A stretch of 64,000 nucleotides of DNA from Rhodosorus marinus (GCA_029953675.1 JAMWBK010000003.1:62001-126000); one strand, 5' to 3'; shown: positions 11,776-22,162, counted from the first letter of the stretch. The notes: a model not told the origin generated them from the sequence alone. Numbers and translations: made by a program.

Positions 11776-13185
11776 CTAATCGTGCTTCTCCCCCTTAGAC
11801 CCGGGGGAGTCGGTCCTCGCTCTCTTACCTCCTATCCGCACCAAAGTCGTGAGCCGCCCACTCCGCGAGGCTCGCGGAACGGATCCCGCGGGCTTCAGCA
11901 AAGTAGCCTGGGCGTCCTCCACCGCCATGCCCTCAGTCTGCTCCCCTGCCTCACCACTCTCGCTGGAAGTAGTGCTGGAAGCAGAGCCCTCCAAAATCCC
12001 CACCCGCTGCAGCTCTGTCTTGTAGCGCGAAGTCAGCACAAGTCGCCTCTCCAGATCGAAGAAACTGGAAACCGCCATGCGCAGGTGACGAGGGCCCGAC
12101 CGGAACCGCTCCAACAAGATCCTCTCAAGGCGCTGAATCCGTAGCCAATGGATCGCTGCCGCCTTCACGCTGCTCTCATGCTCAGAGAGCCCTGCCGTTT
12201 CTCCCGGAGACAGGAAATTGCCCGAGAAACGGTCAAAATCCAAGTGCAAAACCACCTGCGGGTTGCCGCGCAGCCACCGGGCGCTCTCAGGCCACTGCTC
12301 GGTAGGCTTCGCCAGCAAGGCCTCCAGGTACTTGGCGGCGGTTGCGGAGACCAAAAACAGCACATCGCGACCCTCATAGTTTGCGAAGAAGAAATCACCC
12401 CGGCTGCACCCCAACGATTCCGCAAAAGTGTCCCGGAAGTCTCGCATAGACGGAACCTGTCCTCGTGTAGTCTGGGGCCGGACATTTCGCACCCACAGAA
12501 ATAGGAGAGTGGTCTCCACAGGTCCATCCTGAGGCTCGCGAGATGGTATGAAACTGAGCATAGCCGCCGTACGTGTGGCAGTGGTGCCCTTCCGCAAGAC
12601 TGATGCGTACGAAGCGCCCCCCTTGCGGCCACCACGTGCCCCCGAAGTAGCCGGGAGTTGGTGACCACCTGAGGGCTGGTCCAAGAGAGGGAAGTCCACA
12701 GCTGCAGTCTCCTCCACACCGGTTGCCGCACAGTCACCACCACCATTGCCTCGAGTCCCCGAGCGCTGAAGCGCGTTTTGGCCCGGCCTGCCGCTCCCCA
12801 ACGTCGTACTGTCCCGCGCAGAAGCAACAGCCCTCGCCTGTCCCGGGACAGGTTCATGTTGATTGACCGGATGTTGACTGCCTTCAGCCAACGCTGCCAC
12901 TCTGGGGCAATTCAAATTCTCGTCCGAATTTAAATTTGACCTGGCCAGCAATCCCGATTCCAGCCCACCTAGCTTCTGGGTGAGCTGAGGGAGCACTCCA
13001 CGATCACTCGCAGCCGTGATCAGGCTGGTGACAGCGGAGATAAGTGCACGCGCCTGGGTGCCAGAAGCGCCTTCCAAGTCAACCTCGGAAGAAAAGGTGC
13101 CGCAGCTGAGGCGAACACGGAGTCCCCCACCTGGCAGTGCCTCCTTGGGAGGAGGCTCCGTCGAGCGCGGAGATATCCCTACCAT
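11776..13185 (-). CDS. ORF1 of A2, intact, no recognised domain
   Basis: This intact 469-residue protein starts at 13185 (MVGISP), a start conserved in A1 and family B. The frame is open further upstream but that part is not conserved. An N-terminal segment of about 80 residues (RVRLSCGTFSSEVDL and following) is shared with A1. A low-complexity middle rich in Gly, Ala and Ser follows. The conserved core has RKGTTATRTAAML, VRNVRPQTTRG, MRDFRDTF, FANYEGRDVLF and LDFDRFSG. The tail is acidic and then basic. I see no RRM, CCHC knuckle or coiled coil. Its role as an RNA-binding partner of ORF2 is inferred from position only. Confidence 0.8.
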   Translation of the reverse strand: MVGISPRSTEPPPKEALPGGGLRVRLSCGTFSSEVDLEGASGTQARALISAVTSLITAASDRGVLPQLTQKLGGLESGLLARSNLNSDENLNCPRVAALAEGSQHPVNQHEPVPGQARAVASARDSTTLGSGRPGQNALQRSGTRGNGGGDCAATGVEETAAVDFPLLDQPSGGHQLPATSGARGGRKGGASYASVLRKGTTATRTAAMLSFIPSREPQDGPVETTLLFLWVRNVRPQTTRGQVPSMRDFRDTFAESLGCSRGDFFFANYEGRDVLFLVSATAAKYLEALLAKPTEQWPESARWLRGNPQVVLHLDFDRFSGNFLSPGETAGLSEHESSVKAAAIHWLRIQRLERILLERFRSGPRHLRMAVSSFFDLERRLVLTSRYKTELQRVGILEGSASSTTSSESGEAGEQTEGMAVEDAQATLLKPAGSVPRASRSGRLTTLVRIGGKRARTDSPGSKGEKHD

Positions 13186-13341
13186 CCTGAGGGAATCCGC
13201 AAAGGAAACGTTGCACCACCAATATGAAACCGCACCGAGAGAATAATCGACCAAACCCAACCCAAATAGGAAAGGCCCCGCAACACACCCACCCAGAAGA
13301 CAGAAGTAGTTGCAAATGCAAACGACGCCCCGCGGAAAATC

Positions 13342-13400
13342 GAGGGGAAGGCGTACCAGAGGAAGCGCTTCCCGTAAACGAACACGCTCGCGACCGAAAA
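13342..13400 (-). promoter_or_regulatory. Conserved 5'-leader block of family A (A2)
   Basis: The minus strand reads GGGAAGCGCTTCC, a 12-base spacer and CGCCTTCCCC, in the same place as the leader blocks of A1 and B1. The stem GGGAAG/CTTCCC keeps pairing although its bases differ from GGGAGGC in A1, which suggests a conserved RNA hairpin. GGAAGCGCTTCC is also a perfect palindrome by itself. Confidence 0.45.
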
Positions 13401-13704
13401 AGAAACAAAACCCCAATCCTCGACAACAACTCAGCTAGACTGTTAAGCTAACATGGCAAACTACTTCTCAGTAACCCCCCCCATCCCTTTCATCGGCGAG
13501 TTGGTTTTGCAAGCAGGAAACGGACGAGGAGGTGTGGAAGTTTAGCTTTTGTTTTTTTCAATCGGAACCTCAACATGCGGTAGTTCATCTCTTCTCAAAT
13601 GTGCTTCTTCTCCTCGCGACGATTCTCTGGGTGAAGTTGCAGCTTTTCGTAAGGCTCAATCGGACGAGATGCTGGCGCGTCGGAGAGGCGGTGCTGACGT
13701 CGAG

Positions 13705-14170
13705 CGTCTGGATGCCTTCCAGTTTCGCTCCGCCGCACGGACTTACCTGGGTTTGCCACAAGCTCCGTGGCACTCTAATCGGCCGTCTTTTTCTGTCAGG
13801 GATGTGAGAGTCGGATCGATCCTTGTGTTTACCATTTCTTAGGTTCATGCGGACTGTTGAGAGGAACCGTCCCGCCCCTGACGGCTCGAGTACAGAAATT
13901 GGTAGCAGTGGGCAACTTGAGTCGAGCGGCACGGGTCCTGGAGGGCCAGGCGCCTGTCCTCCCCTACGAAGAAAGTCTTGCCCCGACGGTGTCGTCTCTG
14001 TTCCCCTCGTCCGACTTGGACTTGCTACCCGAGTTTGAGGCATTCTTGGACCGTCCGGAGTTGGCCCGGTTTCAAATCGACCTTACACTCAACGAGTCTG
14101 ACCTAGAGGAGTTGCTTCGTACCTCGCTGTGTGGACGCTGCCCTAGACCCTCAGGGCTCCGCACCGAAAT
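13705..14170 (+). pseudogene. Chimeric family A fragment with ORF2 pieces in swapped order
   Basis: Two plus-strand pieces of ORF2 are joined. The first (13705-13860) comes from just before the CCHC finger (DAFQFRSAARTYLGLPQAPW). The second (13865-14170) comes from the N-terminal part (RVQKLVAVGNLSRAARV to PRPSGLRTE) and is nearly identical to A1. In the intact element their order is the reverse. The joint lies at about 13860-13866. It is inactive and records a rearrangement after insertion. Confidence 0.75.
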
Positions 14171-14559
14171 ATTTTACGCCACTCACACTCATTATTCTAC
14201 GGTTGTCCCATCGGCAGGAAACTGGAATTTATTGGACTGGACTTTACTATTAGCAGTAGTACCGGTACGCTCGAAAACCCAAACGGGAAGAGAAAGTCCA
14301 CCTTTGTTCCCAGAAGCTTGGAACCGTGTTTTCACTGGTGCGGCCCTTGACAACATGGCATCGCGTGCCTCCGCAAGTCCGTCCTGGAAATTAGTCCGCT
14401 CTCAACATCGGGCAACCATTCTTTCATATTGAAGCAAAAGATTTCGTTTAAGATTGAATAACTAAATGGACGTTCGTTGTTATCGAAGCAGGAGGTCTGA
14501 AAAATGACGATAGCAGTTAGACTGGGCCTTTTCGTGTTTCTTTAGAGCGCCTTGAGGGT
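14171..14559. other. Interval without a recognised gene
   Basis: No conserved coding signal was found. A TTGGACTGGACTTTACTA stretch near 14230 resembles the family A 3' tail. A TATATA run lies near 14575. Confidence 0.3.
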
Positions 14560-14990
14560 CCTTGGCTTGAACCCTATATATACCCTGAAACGTCATGAGG
14601 ATAACAGTTGATCAGGGACGGAGAAAATGGTAGCCTCTCGCCCAAACGGTGTCCTCGCTTTCAGCGGCCGTCGTATCATAGCCTCTGTCGGACTCCCCTC
14701 GTGCCTCGGGTTTTCTCCTGCACCGATGACGATATCCAGCGCTTGTCCAGCCGGAGGCCTCGCTAATACCACATATACGTATACTGAATCCTTACTGTCC
14801 ATGTCGTCCACCAGTACGTTCGCGACTCCCTTGAGTCGGAGAACTTCTGTAGCTGGTATTTCCAATGCCCGAAGGCATTCCCGGCTTCCCCCTCCCACGC
14901 GAATATTTGAGTTAACTTCAGCTCTCCAGTTCGGTGATCCCTTTCAGCCAAATTTCCCCTTATTTCCATCACCGCATGTTATTTTCAATA
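14560..14990 (-). pseudogene. Decayed endonuclease fragment of a fifth family (E)
   Basis: Minus-strand frames read VANVLVDDMDSKDSVYVYVV followed by an alanine- and proline-rich stretch and REATIFSVPDQL. The spacing matches the family B endonuclease (RRVADLVITCDDSRRTTYVD). Residue identity is low and the frame shifts between two overlapping frames (14763-14972 and 14593-14898). I therefore read it as an old fragment of a related but separate family. A chance match is possible. Confidence 0.45.
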
Positions 14991-15039
14991 CTCAAGCATA
15001 TTAGTGAGTCACGTTCACACCTCTTGAACATAGGCTATC

Positions 15040-15420
15040 TCAAACTCAGAAGTTAAGCTGAGGTTGGGGGTGACTCGGGAACGCCAGGTGACGTACCTTT
15101 TGCTCAGCCGCTCTTCGCCGGGGCCCAGCAGCTTCTGTACTTCGCCGACTGAAGGAACGACGATGTGCTGAGAGCATGGCCAGTCTCCTCTGCGCAGGAG
15201 GGCCGTCCTGACAGGTTCCAGACTTTCATTGTGGAAAGCTTTGGGCATCTGGAAAAGCTCAGCTTGGAGTGGCTGCGGAAATGTTTTACTGACAGCTGGT
15301 TGAATATCTTGGACTCGTACCACGGGAAAGTGTCGCTCTCTGGGGATAGCATGCTCGCCGAACTGCGCCATCGCCCCCTGGCTTTTCCACAAATGCATTC
15401 AGCAAGTACTCTAACGAACG
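15040..15420 (+). pseudogene. Decayed family A-like ORF2 C-terminal fragment
   Basis: The plus strand encodes FQTFIVESFGHLEKLSLEWL, matching FQPFIVESFGHVDKSGLEWL of A2, then a diverged version of the last 50 residues including the SMLAELRHR segment. It is more diverged than the other family A pieces, so it is an older copy or a sister family. Confidence 0.65.
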
Positions 15421-15504
15421 CCAAACGTAGCCTCGAACTACAATTGACGGATCTCATTCAACCCTAGCATAGTGCTTATCCTCTATGGAACCGATATTAT
15501 CTTC

Positions 15505-15720
15505 CCCTACGGAATGAATCTGTTTAATCGGAGACTGAAAGAAAAACCGCCCAGCAGGAAAAAAAGAATATTAAACCGCGAAGATCGCGTGCCTCCAATA
15601 TCAAGGCAGCGCTCAGACGCCACAGCAAGAGACTTTTAAACTGGTAAACAACGAGGACAGGCGGTCACGGCGTTCGCGGAACAATTCCCGAACTGCGGGT
15701 AAGTTTGCTACCACTGTGGT
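15505..15720 (-). pseudogene. Decayed family B-like 3' end
   Basis: The minus strand matches the end of family B ORF2 and its 3' tail. It has the GTTCGCGGAACAATTC region, the last coding stretch and the terminus CAGTCTCCGATTAAAC followed by ATTCATTC. It is a 5'-truncated, diverged copy with no open frame. Confidence 0.65.
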
Positions 15721-16020
15721 GTGACCAACATTTAGAAACCTAAACTGCTTCTAGATTGGACAATATTCTTAATATTATTAGAAAGAATCTGCATCTCCGC
15801 CTGTCAATCTGTTGGAATTTTCGAGGATTCCCAACCTTGACCAAAGTCCCGTCAGCCAAACTTCGATAGTTTCCTTATTGTTTCCCTGACCATTGGGGTC
15901 GGTGTCTCGCACTTCGGTAACCTACTATACTGTGGTGATAGTCGATGGCTTGTACCGTTCGGAATTGGATGCAAAGATCAGTTTTTGGTTTCGTGAGGGT
16001 GTATGGTGCTGGCTTTTGGT

Positions 16021-16080
16021 GGTTTTGAGTCGCAATTGTGTTCTTCGGTGGGAGGCGCTTCTTTCTGCAGCCTTTCCCCC
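16021..16080 (+). promoter_or_regulatory. Conserved 5'-leader block of family B
   Basis: TTCTTCGGTGGGAGGCGCTT here is the same as in A1, although the coding parts of families A and B have diverged far. GGGAGGC (16050-16056) can pair with the GCCT and CCC of 16070-16078 with a two-base bulge. Such retention in a leader suggests selection on DNA or RNA function. Confidence 0.5.
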
Positions 16081-16226
16081 GCATCTTCTAGTGGTGTGGT
16101 GCGTGCTGGGGGTTGCTAGCGCCCCTTGGAGGTCGTGGTGGTTTTTCTTTGGTTGCAAACGTTGGGAACAAGTTCTCTTTTTGGGGGTTTCGTTGGGGAA
16201 TCGGTTTTTCACACCTTCCAATCGTT

Positions 16227-17513
16227 ATGGTTGGGGTTTCCCCACCCATTCCGGCGGACGGAGCCGTTCTCTCAGCGCGCGTGGAGCTCAGCGTGGGCGG
16301 GTTTAGTACCGCGGCCACCCTCACGGACTGCGCTGACGAGTTAGCCCATGGGATCTGCTCGAAACTGACGAGTCTTCTTGTGACTGCTTCCCAGGAACAC
16401 CGCCTGCCCCTGCTGATCGCCTATTTGGAGCGCTTCTCCGCCTCCGCGCCTGCCCCATACCCCCGGTGCCCGTCCCCGCGGATCCGCACGGTACAGCGGG
16501 GCCTGCCTCCACCCGACCCGAGCGCTCCGCTCCGGTCATTCCTGATTCCGACTGGCCTACCCCTATTCAAGGACAGACGCCTCCTGGGCCCGCGTCGGGC
16601 CCGAATCCTGCTCCCTCCAGTGCCCCACGTGCGACCTATTCGCAGGTCCTGCGCAGGGGCTCTTCTGAACAACGCACGACGGCAATGGTGCGTATGATGC
16701 CACAACACATCCCTATTGACTCTTCTCGCCAACTATCTCCGTTCCACTTTGTTTGGATGACGAACGTGCGTCCCCAGACCCCCTCTCGTGGTCGGGGCCG
16801 CGCGCCCGTCCACTACCGCGATTTTCGCGACACCATGGCTTCCTCCCTTGGGGTCGCCCCGTCTGAATTCCTATATGTGGACTTCACGGGCCCTCATGCC
16901 TGTTTTCTTGTTACTGACTCGGCTTACCAGTTCCTTCAATCGCTTGTAACCACCCCCGCGCCCCAGCGCTCTGCTCTGGCCAACATGATACTGACTCGTC
17001 CTCATGTCTCTTTGTTTGTCGAGTTCGATCGTTTTGACGCCGGCTGGGGCCTTGCAAAACCTGGATGCCTCGCAGGCTTCGGTTGTCGCGCTACACACTC
17101 ATGCGGCGCGGCTCTCGCGCGTACAGGCGAGCCTCTTCGCGCGTTTTCCTCCTCGCGGGGTCCTCGGCACCGCGCTAGAGGCCTTCCTCTCCACTGAGGC
17201 CACCCTGCTGGAAGCCCACCCTGCGTTTGACCTTCTGCCGCCGACTCCTGAGCACCCTTCCTCCCCTCGCCCTGTCTCCGAGGCTCGTGACACCGACATG
17301 CCAGAAGCACCATCGGCCTCTCCGAATCCGCTGGCTCTGGACACCCTCAGTCAAGACTCCGCTGCTGAAAACCCTGTGTCTACTTTCTTCAGGTCTTTTA
17401 GTTCCTTCGTGCGCCCCCCACGTAAGCGTCGTGCGGCTCCTGAGCCTCCCTCCGAGGCACCTCCTCCGGATATTCGATCTGCCTTCCCGACTGAGGGGAG
17501 GCCCGATGTCTGA
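16227..17513 (+). pseudogene. ORF1 of B1, frameshifted
   Basis: The start at 16227 (MVGVSP) is conserved with family A. The frame moves near 16500-16690 and returns near 17000-17060. The conserved core reads VRPQTPSRGRGRAPVHYRDF, FLYVDFTGPHACFLV and VSLFVEFDRFD, homologous to the ORF1 core of families A, C and D. The last 45 residues include a basic stretch (RKRRAAPEPP). The stop TGA at 17511-17513 lies inside the first codons of ORF2. Confidence 0.75.
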
Positions 17514-20500
17514 GTCTTCCTCCTCCGCGTGCGTGTCGTCCCGGCTACCCCTGTTTACCAGTGACCGCTCAGCCTGGCATGAGCGTGTTATCTCGTGGTT
17601 TTCGCACCTTGTCGCCTCCTACCCGGACGGTTCTCTTCCCCTTTGTCGTCAGAGCACGGCCGTACGGCTCCCTCGTCGACTTCATAAGCCCCTAGGATTG
17701 GTGTTGGATTTCTCTGGCAGCAGGTCGCCGCGAACCCTCACTGCTCTCTTCGCTGGGAACTCTTGTTCTTTTTTCCCCGCCTCGTGCTCACCTCCTCTAC
17801 CGTCCCCCTCAACCCACATCCTCGCCGGGTCCACCCTCGCCGAAACTGCAAATGTTCCTTTCCGGCGACTTTGAGGACCTCGAACGTCTTTATTTCGCTT
17901 CTCTCTCTTCCTTTTCTCCTAGTGCTCCCTCAGCTTTTAGGTCTTCTCGACAGAATCGGGCGCGTCACGCGGTGGTAAGCGGTGATCTGCGGCGGGCAGC
18001 CGGGATCCTCCAGCAGCGGCAACCTGTGGTTCCATACTCCGATGATCTTTCTTCACCGCTCCGTTTGCTCTTTCCCTCGGAAGGCTCCCCTTGGGACTCC
18101 TCGTTTGAATCAGTGTTGGAAGAGTACCGCGCCGCGCCACATCCCAGTGCGCGGTTAGTGGTCAATCTGGAGGCGGTGCGTCAGTTGGTTCATGATGCTC
18201 CGAAGGGCCGTTCCCCAGGGCCCTCGGGGCTGCGGGTGGAATATCTCCGTTTCTTAAGTGATGAAGGTTTGAAGGCGTTGGCGTGGGTGGTCGAAGCGCT
18301 TGTGAATGGTGATCCTCTGTGTGAGTGTGCGTGGTTCTTGGTCGGGCGTTCGCAGTTGTGTCTGCTTTCGAAGCCCGGCCACACGGCCTCGAGCCCTGCT
18401 ATTCGCCCTATTGGCCTGGTTGAGGTGGTCCGCAAATTGGCGGCGCGATGGTTAGTGAAAATCCTGGTTCCCGAATCCCGCCGTTTCTTTGGGCACGTGC
18501 AGTTAGGCGTGGGCTATCGTGGTGGCTGTGAGTTGTTGTCTGTTTTACTCCGTTCGGAAATGGCGTACTCCCCAGATTCTGGGCTCCTCTCTGTAGATTT
18601 TACCAATGCGTTCAACCGCGTCTCTCGTCCGGCTCTCATGCACGTGGTGCGCGAAGTCTTCCCTGTAGGCTTTCCCTTTGTTAGTAGACTTTATTCTCCG
18701 CTTGGTCGTGGGGCTACCTATGACACCCTTGGCGCTTCCTCACACACGTTTGCGGCGCGCACAGGGGTACAACAGGGTGATCCCTTGTCCCCTTTCCTAC
18801 ATGCCTGTGGACTACAACTCGTCTTGCTTTGTCTTCGCTCCGAATTCCCGCAGGTTCGTACGGTTGCATACCACGACGACGTGTGCCTCCTGTGCCCCCT
18901 GATACTCTAGCGCTCGCTTATGATCGTCTCCGCTCCTTGGCTTCGCGGGGGGACTTGGAAGTTAATCATCACGAATCGTTCTACTGGGGAGGTGTAGCTG
19001 CACAAGAGCAGCAGGTACCTGCGTCGTTCCAGGATATTTGGAGACCGGATGGTTTTGTCCACTTAGGCATCCCCTACGGGTCGCCGTCCTTCGTTGAAGG
19101 CGAGTTGCTGCAGCTCCTCGGTAAGCACAGACAGCTGGTTGCAGAGCTTCGACGGCTCCCTCCGGGCTTTCTCCAGTGCGCGTTGTTGCTGTTTCGGTAT
19201 TGTTGCAGTCAGCGGTTAACCTATTGGCTTCGCTCACTTCCAACTCATTGGGGCCGGTGGTTGGCCACTCGTGCGGATGCTGAAAGTTTCCGTGACCTGG
19301 GGTATTTTCTCGATGAAGAGCTGAGCGCTCTGCCGCGACCCACCTGTGATGTTGTGCGCGCCCAGGTAGGCCTCCCATTGCGATTGGGGGGACTGGGCCT
19401 CTGCAATCGTGTTGTGGTCCAACCTGCAGCCGCAGTAGGGGCCTGGGGAACCGCACTTCCCACTTTGAGCAGCTTGGGTATCTCGAAGTTCCGCAATTTG
19501 ATGGCGAGCCTCTCGCGGGGTGTCTTGCTTCCCAGCGTACCGGAAAGCGCCCAAGACTTGTTTCTGGAGCTCCAAACCGCCCTGAATTCCTGTACTAGTC
19601 TCCCCGAAACCGTTCAACCCCGTCTTCCTGACTGGCGAGCTGTATTTGACCGCTCTCGAGGCTCCGCCCCGCCGGGATTCGTCCTGCGCCTGAACCTGTT
19701 CTAGGGGAGATTGACCCAGTGGTTGCCGCAGAAGGAGAAGTTCCAGTTGATCCTCCTGATAATTCCCAGCGCGCTGGGAGCCGAGCTCAAGCACGCACGG
19801 ATGCGCTGCAAAACATCCTTTCTTGGGACTTGCACCGTGCTGCATATGGCCGAGTCCTCGCGCAGATGGTCTCATCTTCTCGCGCCCGCGCCCGCCTACA
19901 TAGTCTTGGAGGGGTTATTAGCTCTCAGTGGCTCATGACCGTACCAGCCTTTCCGCCACTCACACTGTCGGATTTCGAAGTGCGTACTTCACTGCGCTTA
20001 TACCTCGGCTTACATCAGCCCCCTTGGCCGTACGAGATGGGTTCGTCGTGCCCTCTCTGCTCTCAGACTGACGACAACGCAGATTTTGGCGCCCACCTGC
20101 TCGCTAGTTGCCCGGCGGTGAAAGGTGCTCGAACCCGCCGCCATACACGGATCTTGAACCTGTTATACCGGGAACTTCGGCCTATAGTCCGGCAAGCCGG
20201 TCTGGAAATCGAACGTGAGAAACCTTTACCCGTCGCGGACTTTCAAAATGATGAACGCCGTGTAGCCGACCTGGTGATCACCTGTGACGACAGCCGCCGT
20301 ACCACATACGTTGATCTTGCTGTTCCTAACCCTCAAGCTAGTCGTTATCTCCCGGCTGCGGGGGAGCGCCGTGGATCTGCCGCCGCCAGCATGAGACGCC
20401 GCAAAGAGATCAAATACGCGGGGGCTTTGTCTTCCCCTGGTGTTCGTGCTTCGGCACTAGCACATCGCTTGATACCCCTGATCATTGAGTGCTTTGGGTT

Positions 20501-20648
20501 CATGGACTCTGTTGGTTCTCGCTGGCTTCGGGAGTTGTTCCGCGAACGCCCTGACCGTCTTCAATCGTTGTTTACCCGCTTAAGTTTCCTGCTGTGGCGC
20601 ATGAATGCCGCTTTGATGTTGGAGGCGCGAGTACTTCGCCGCGCTTAG
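17506..20648 (+). pseudogene. ORF2 of B1: reverse transcriptase and restriction-like endonuclease, frameshifted
   Basis: The start ATG at 17506 overlaps the ORF1 stop (ATGTCTGA). Frames change near 17720, near 18891 (one base lost compared with B3) and near 19673 (two bases gained compared with B3). RT motifs are PGPSGLRVEYL, VDFTNAFNR, GVQQGDPLSP and AYHDDVCLL. The finger is C-x2-C-x11-H-x4-C (CPLC...H...C) followed by RTRRHTR, and the endonuclease core is VADLVITCDD and YVDLAVPNP. It is inactive. Confidence 0.86.
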
Positions 20649-20979
20649 TCTTTTTTTCCCCTCGCGGTTTTTTTTTTTCAGCCTCCGATTAAACCATTCG
20701 TTCGTACCGTTCAAACTATTTCAAACGTTTAAACAGGTTTTTCTACCGTATACCGTTCGCACATCGGTCCCACCGTATGTATGACGATGTGCGAATCATC
20801 CTTCTACATGCTGAGAGCGTATATTCACCGCTGACCGCTGACCGCGTAACCGTTCCAACACAATCTGTTGGAAGTCCACATGTGATCTAGGCACCCCGTA
20901 CTGGTCTAGGTCATATGTTAGAACCAATTACTCCTATATCTAGTACCGATGCACAGAGTGGTCTAGCAATGGTATTAGA
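20649..20979. other. Family B 3' tail and flank without a gene
   Basis: After the ORF2 stop there is a T- and C-rich stretch with two poly(T) runs and then CAGCCTCCGATTAAACCATT followed by diverged CGTTCGTACCGTTC. The same terminus ends copies B2 and B3. No coding signal follows up to the MITE-like element at 20980. Confidence 0.5.
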
Positions 20980-21096
20980 GTTGTGACGAGTGCGAGCGGC
21001 TTTTTCGCTGCTTACGAGCTAGAAGTAGTTAAACCCGCGAAAACAGGGGTTTTTAGAGGGGTAAACAGCGAAAAACCCGAGCCGCTTGACTCAACC
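20980..21096. repeat. MITE-like inverted-repeat element, copy 1
   Basis: The ends are imperfect inverted repeats (GTTGTGACGAGTGCGAGCGG against CCGCTTGACTCAACC read in reverse). Inner arms GGCTTTTTCGCTG and CAGCGAAAAACC also pair. The centre is GTTAAACCCGCGAAAACAGG. Two further copies lie at 45330-45469 and 60889-61014. The termini begin TAG and end CTA, which would fit insertion at TA. It is too short to code. Confidence 0.6.
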
Positions 21097-21445
21097 CTAT
21101 ATATATGATGCTAAGCCGCTCTGTGCTAAGCCACTCTGTGCTCGGAGGGGTGGCTCGAGAAAAAGGGTACGGTGTATGCGCCTGGACGGGTCCCTATAGC
21201 TCTGGAAGAACTTCCAGTTTCAGCAGGTTATGAGCCCAGAGCGCTAACAGAGCTATAAGAACTTCCAGTTTCAACGTAATCCTCTGTGTTCTGGTTGCGA
21301 GTTCACAGAAAGTCGGAGGGTACGTGAGAAAGGGCCTATCAATTTATCCTTCCGCTGTTAGCAGACTCCAGCCAAACCTTTTGTTTCCTGCTCATATGAT
21401 TTATAGAGAGCGGACCGATTTCTCCCATGGGTTTATTATGTTATA

Positions 21446-21476
21446 CAAGTCCGTTCCAGAACTTGGAACGGACTTG
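21446..21476. repeat. Perfect 12-bp inverted repeat (hairpin)
   Basis: CAAGTCCGTTCC and GGAACGGACTTG flank a seven-base loop (AGAACTT). A related CAAGTCCGTT recurs at 21850. The function is not known. Confidence 0.5.
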
Positions 21477-21496
21477 AAACACTGATTCGTACCAGG

Positions 21497-21818
21497 CCAG
21501 ATGCCCCAGTCTCCGCTTTCCTTCAGGACATAAGACTGGCTTTACTAGCATAGCCTGAAACGCTACGCAAACCGTGAAAAGGAACTAGGTAGGGAAGCGT
21601 GCAAACCCAGGCGCCGATGGCGCGCCTCGGCAAGCATGCTGCTCGAATATCGCCACAGAGAGACACTTAAAGGCCGCAAAAGTTCCAAGTATTCAACAGG
21701 ATGCTCAGTGAAACACTACTAGCATAGCCTGAAACGCTACGCAAACCGTGAAAGGAACTAAGAACTAGGTAGGGAAGCGTGCAAACCCAGGCGCCGATGG
21801 CGCGCCTCGGCAAGCATT
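21497..21818 (-). mobile_element. Three joined family A scraps: ORF2 start piece and two 3' ends
   Basis: On the minus strand, 21818-21716 is one truncated family A 3' end and 21715-21540 is a second one. Both carry the coding end and the GGTTTGCGTAGCGTTTCAGG to CTAGTAAAG or CTAGTAGTG terminus. At 21539-21497 a 43-base piece from the start of ORF2 (SYVLKESGDWGIW) follows the second tail directly. This again shows family A 3' ends abutting other family A sequence. Confidence 0.75.
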
Positions 21819-22162
21819 GGGACTACTACAATAAGACCATCCTCATTGTACAAGTCCGTTAGAGAAGTCGGTCCGCTCTGCTCGGCGGGCGACCCTTAGT
21901 TTATCTTGAAGAAGATTTCCTTTTCGTACTGAACCTCTAAATGAACGTTCGTGATTAAGGAGGTGGTTTGAACAGCATTGATAGCCAGGTATGAACAGTG
22001 TTTCAAGCACGCGATGTTTTCTCACCCAAGGCGACCCAGCTAGCAGACCTACCTCAGGCCTATTTGCGGTTCCAGGAATTATTGCCGTTCTTTTCTTCAA
22101 CGACACTTTTTCTTCAAAGATAGGTCCTTTTTTTTTCTTAGCAGATCAAACCAAGAGTTCTC
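21819..22162. other. Interval without a recognised gene
   Basis: No coding signal that I can support. A T-rich stretch (TCCTTTTTTTTTCTTAGCAG) leads into the tandem array at 22163. Confidence 0.3.

Larger units (their letters stand above)
8577..13430 (-). mobile_element. Family A non-LTR retrotransposon, copy A2 (nearly intact)
   Basis: From the 5' end on the minus strand this copy has a leader with the conserved block (13342-13400), an open ORF1 (13185-11776), a gap of 31 bases, ORF2 (11744-8672) with a single one-base frameshift, and a 3' end with two tail units (8577-8660). It is the best-preserved element in the window and the best reference for the family. The two tail units, GACTTTACTAGCATAGCC and a variant, suggest slippage at the 3' end or one insertion into the tail of another copy. 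Confidence 0.9.
15990..20710 (+). mobile_element. Family B non-LTR retrotransposon, copy B1 (frameshifted full-length)
   Basis: The layout on the plus strand is a leader with the conserved block (16021-16080), ORF1 (16227-17513), ORF2 (17506-20648) overlapping ORF1 by eight bases, and a T-rich 3' end closing in CAGCCTCCGATTAAACC. The nucleotide sequence differs strongly from family A, but domain order and protein motifs are the same. Several frameshifts inactivate both ORFs. Confidence 0.88.

Noticed and set aside
1-15400. Many antisense frames of 60-150 codons opposite the family A ORFs
   Set aside because: They recur at the same places in each copy because the DNA is repeated, and they follow the codon structure of the true minus-strand ORFs.
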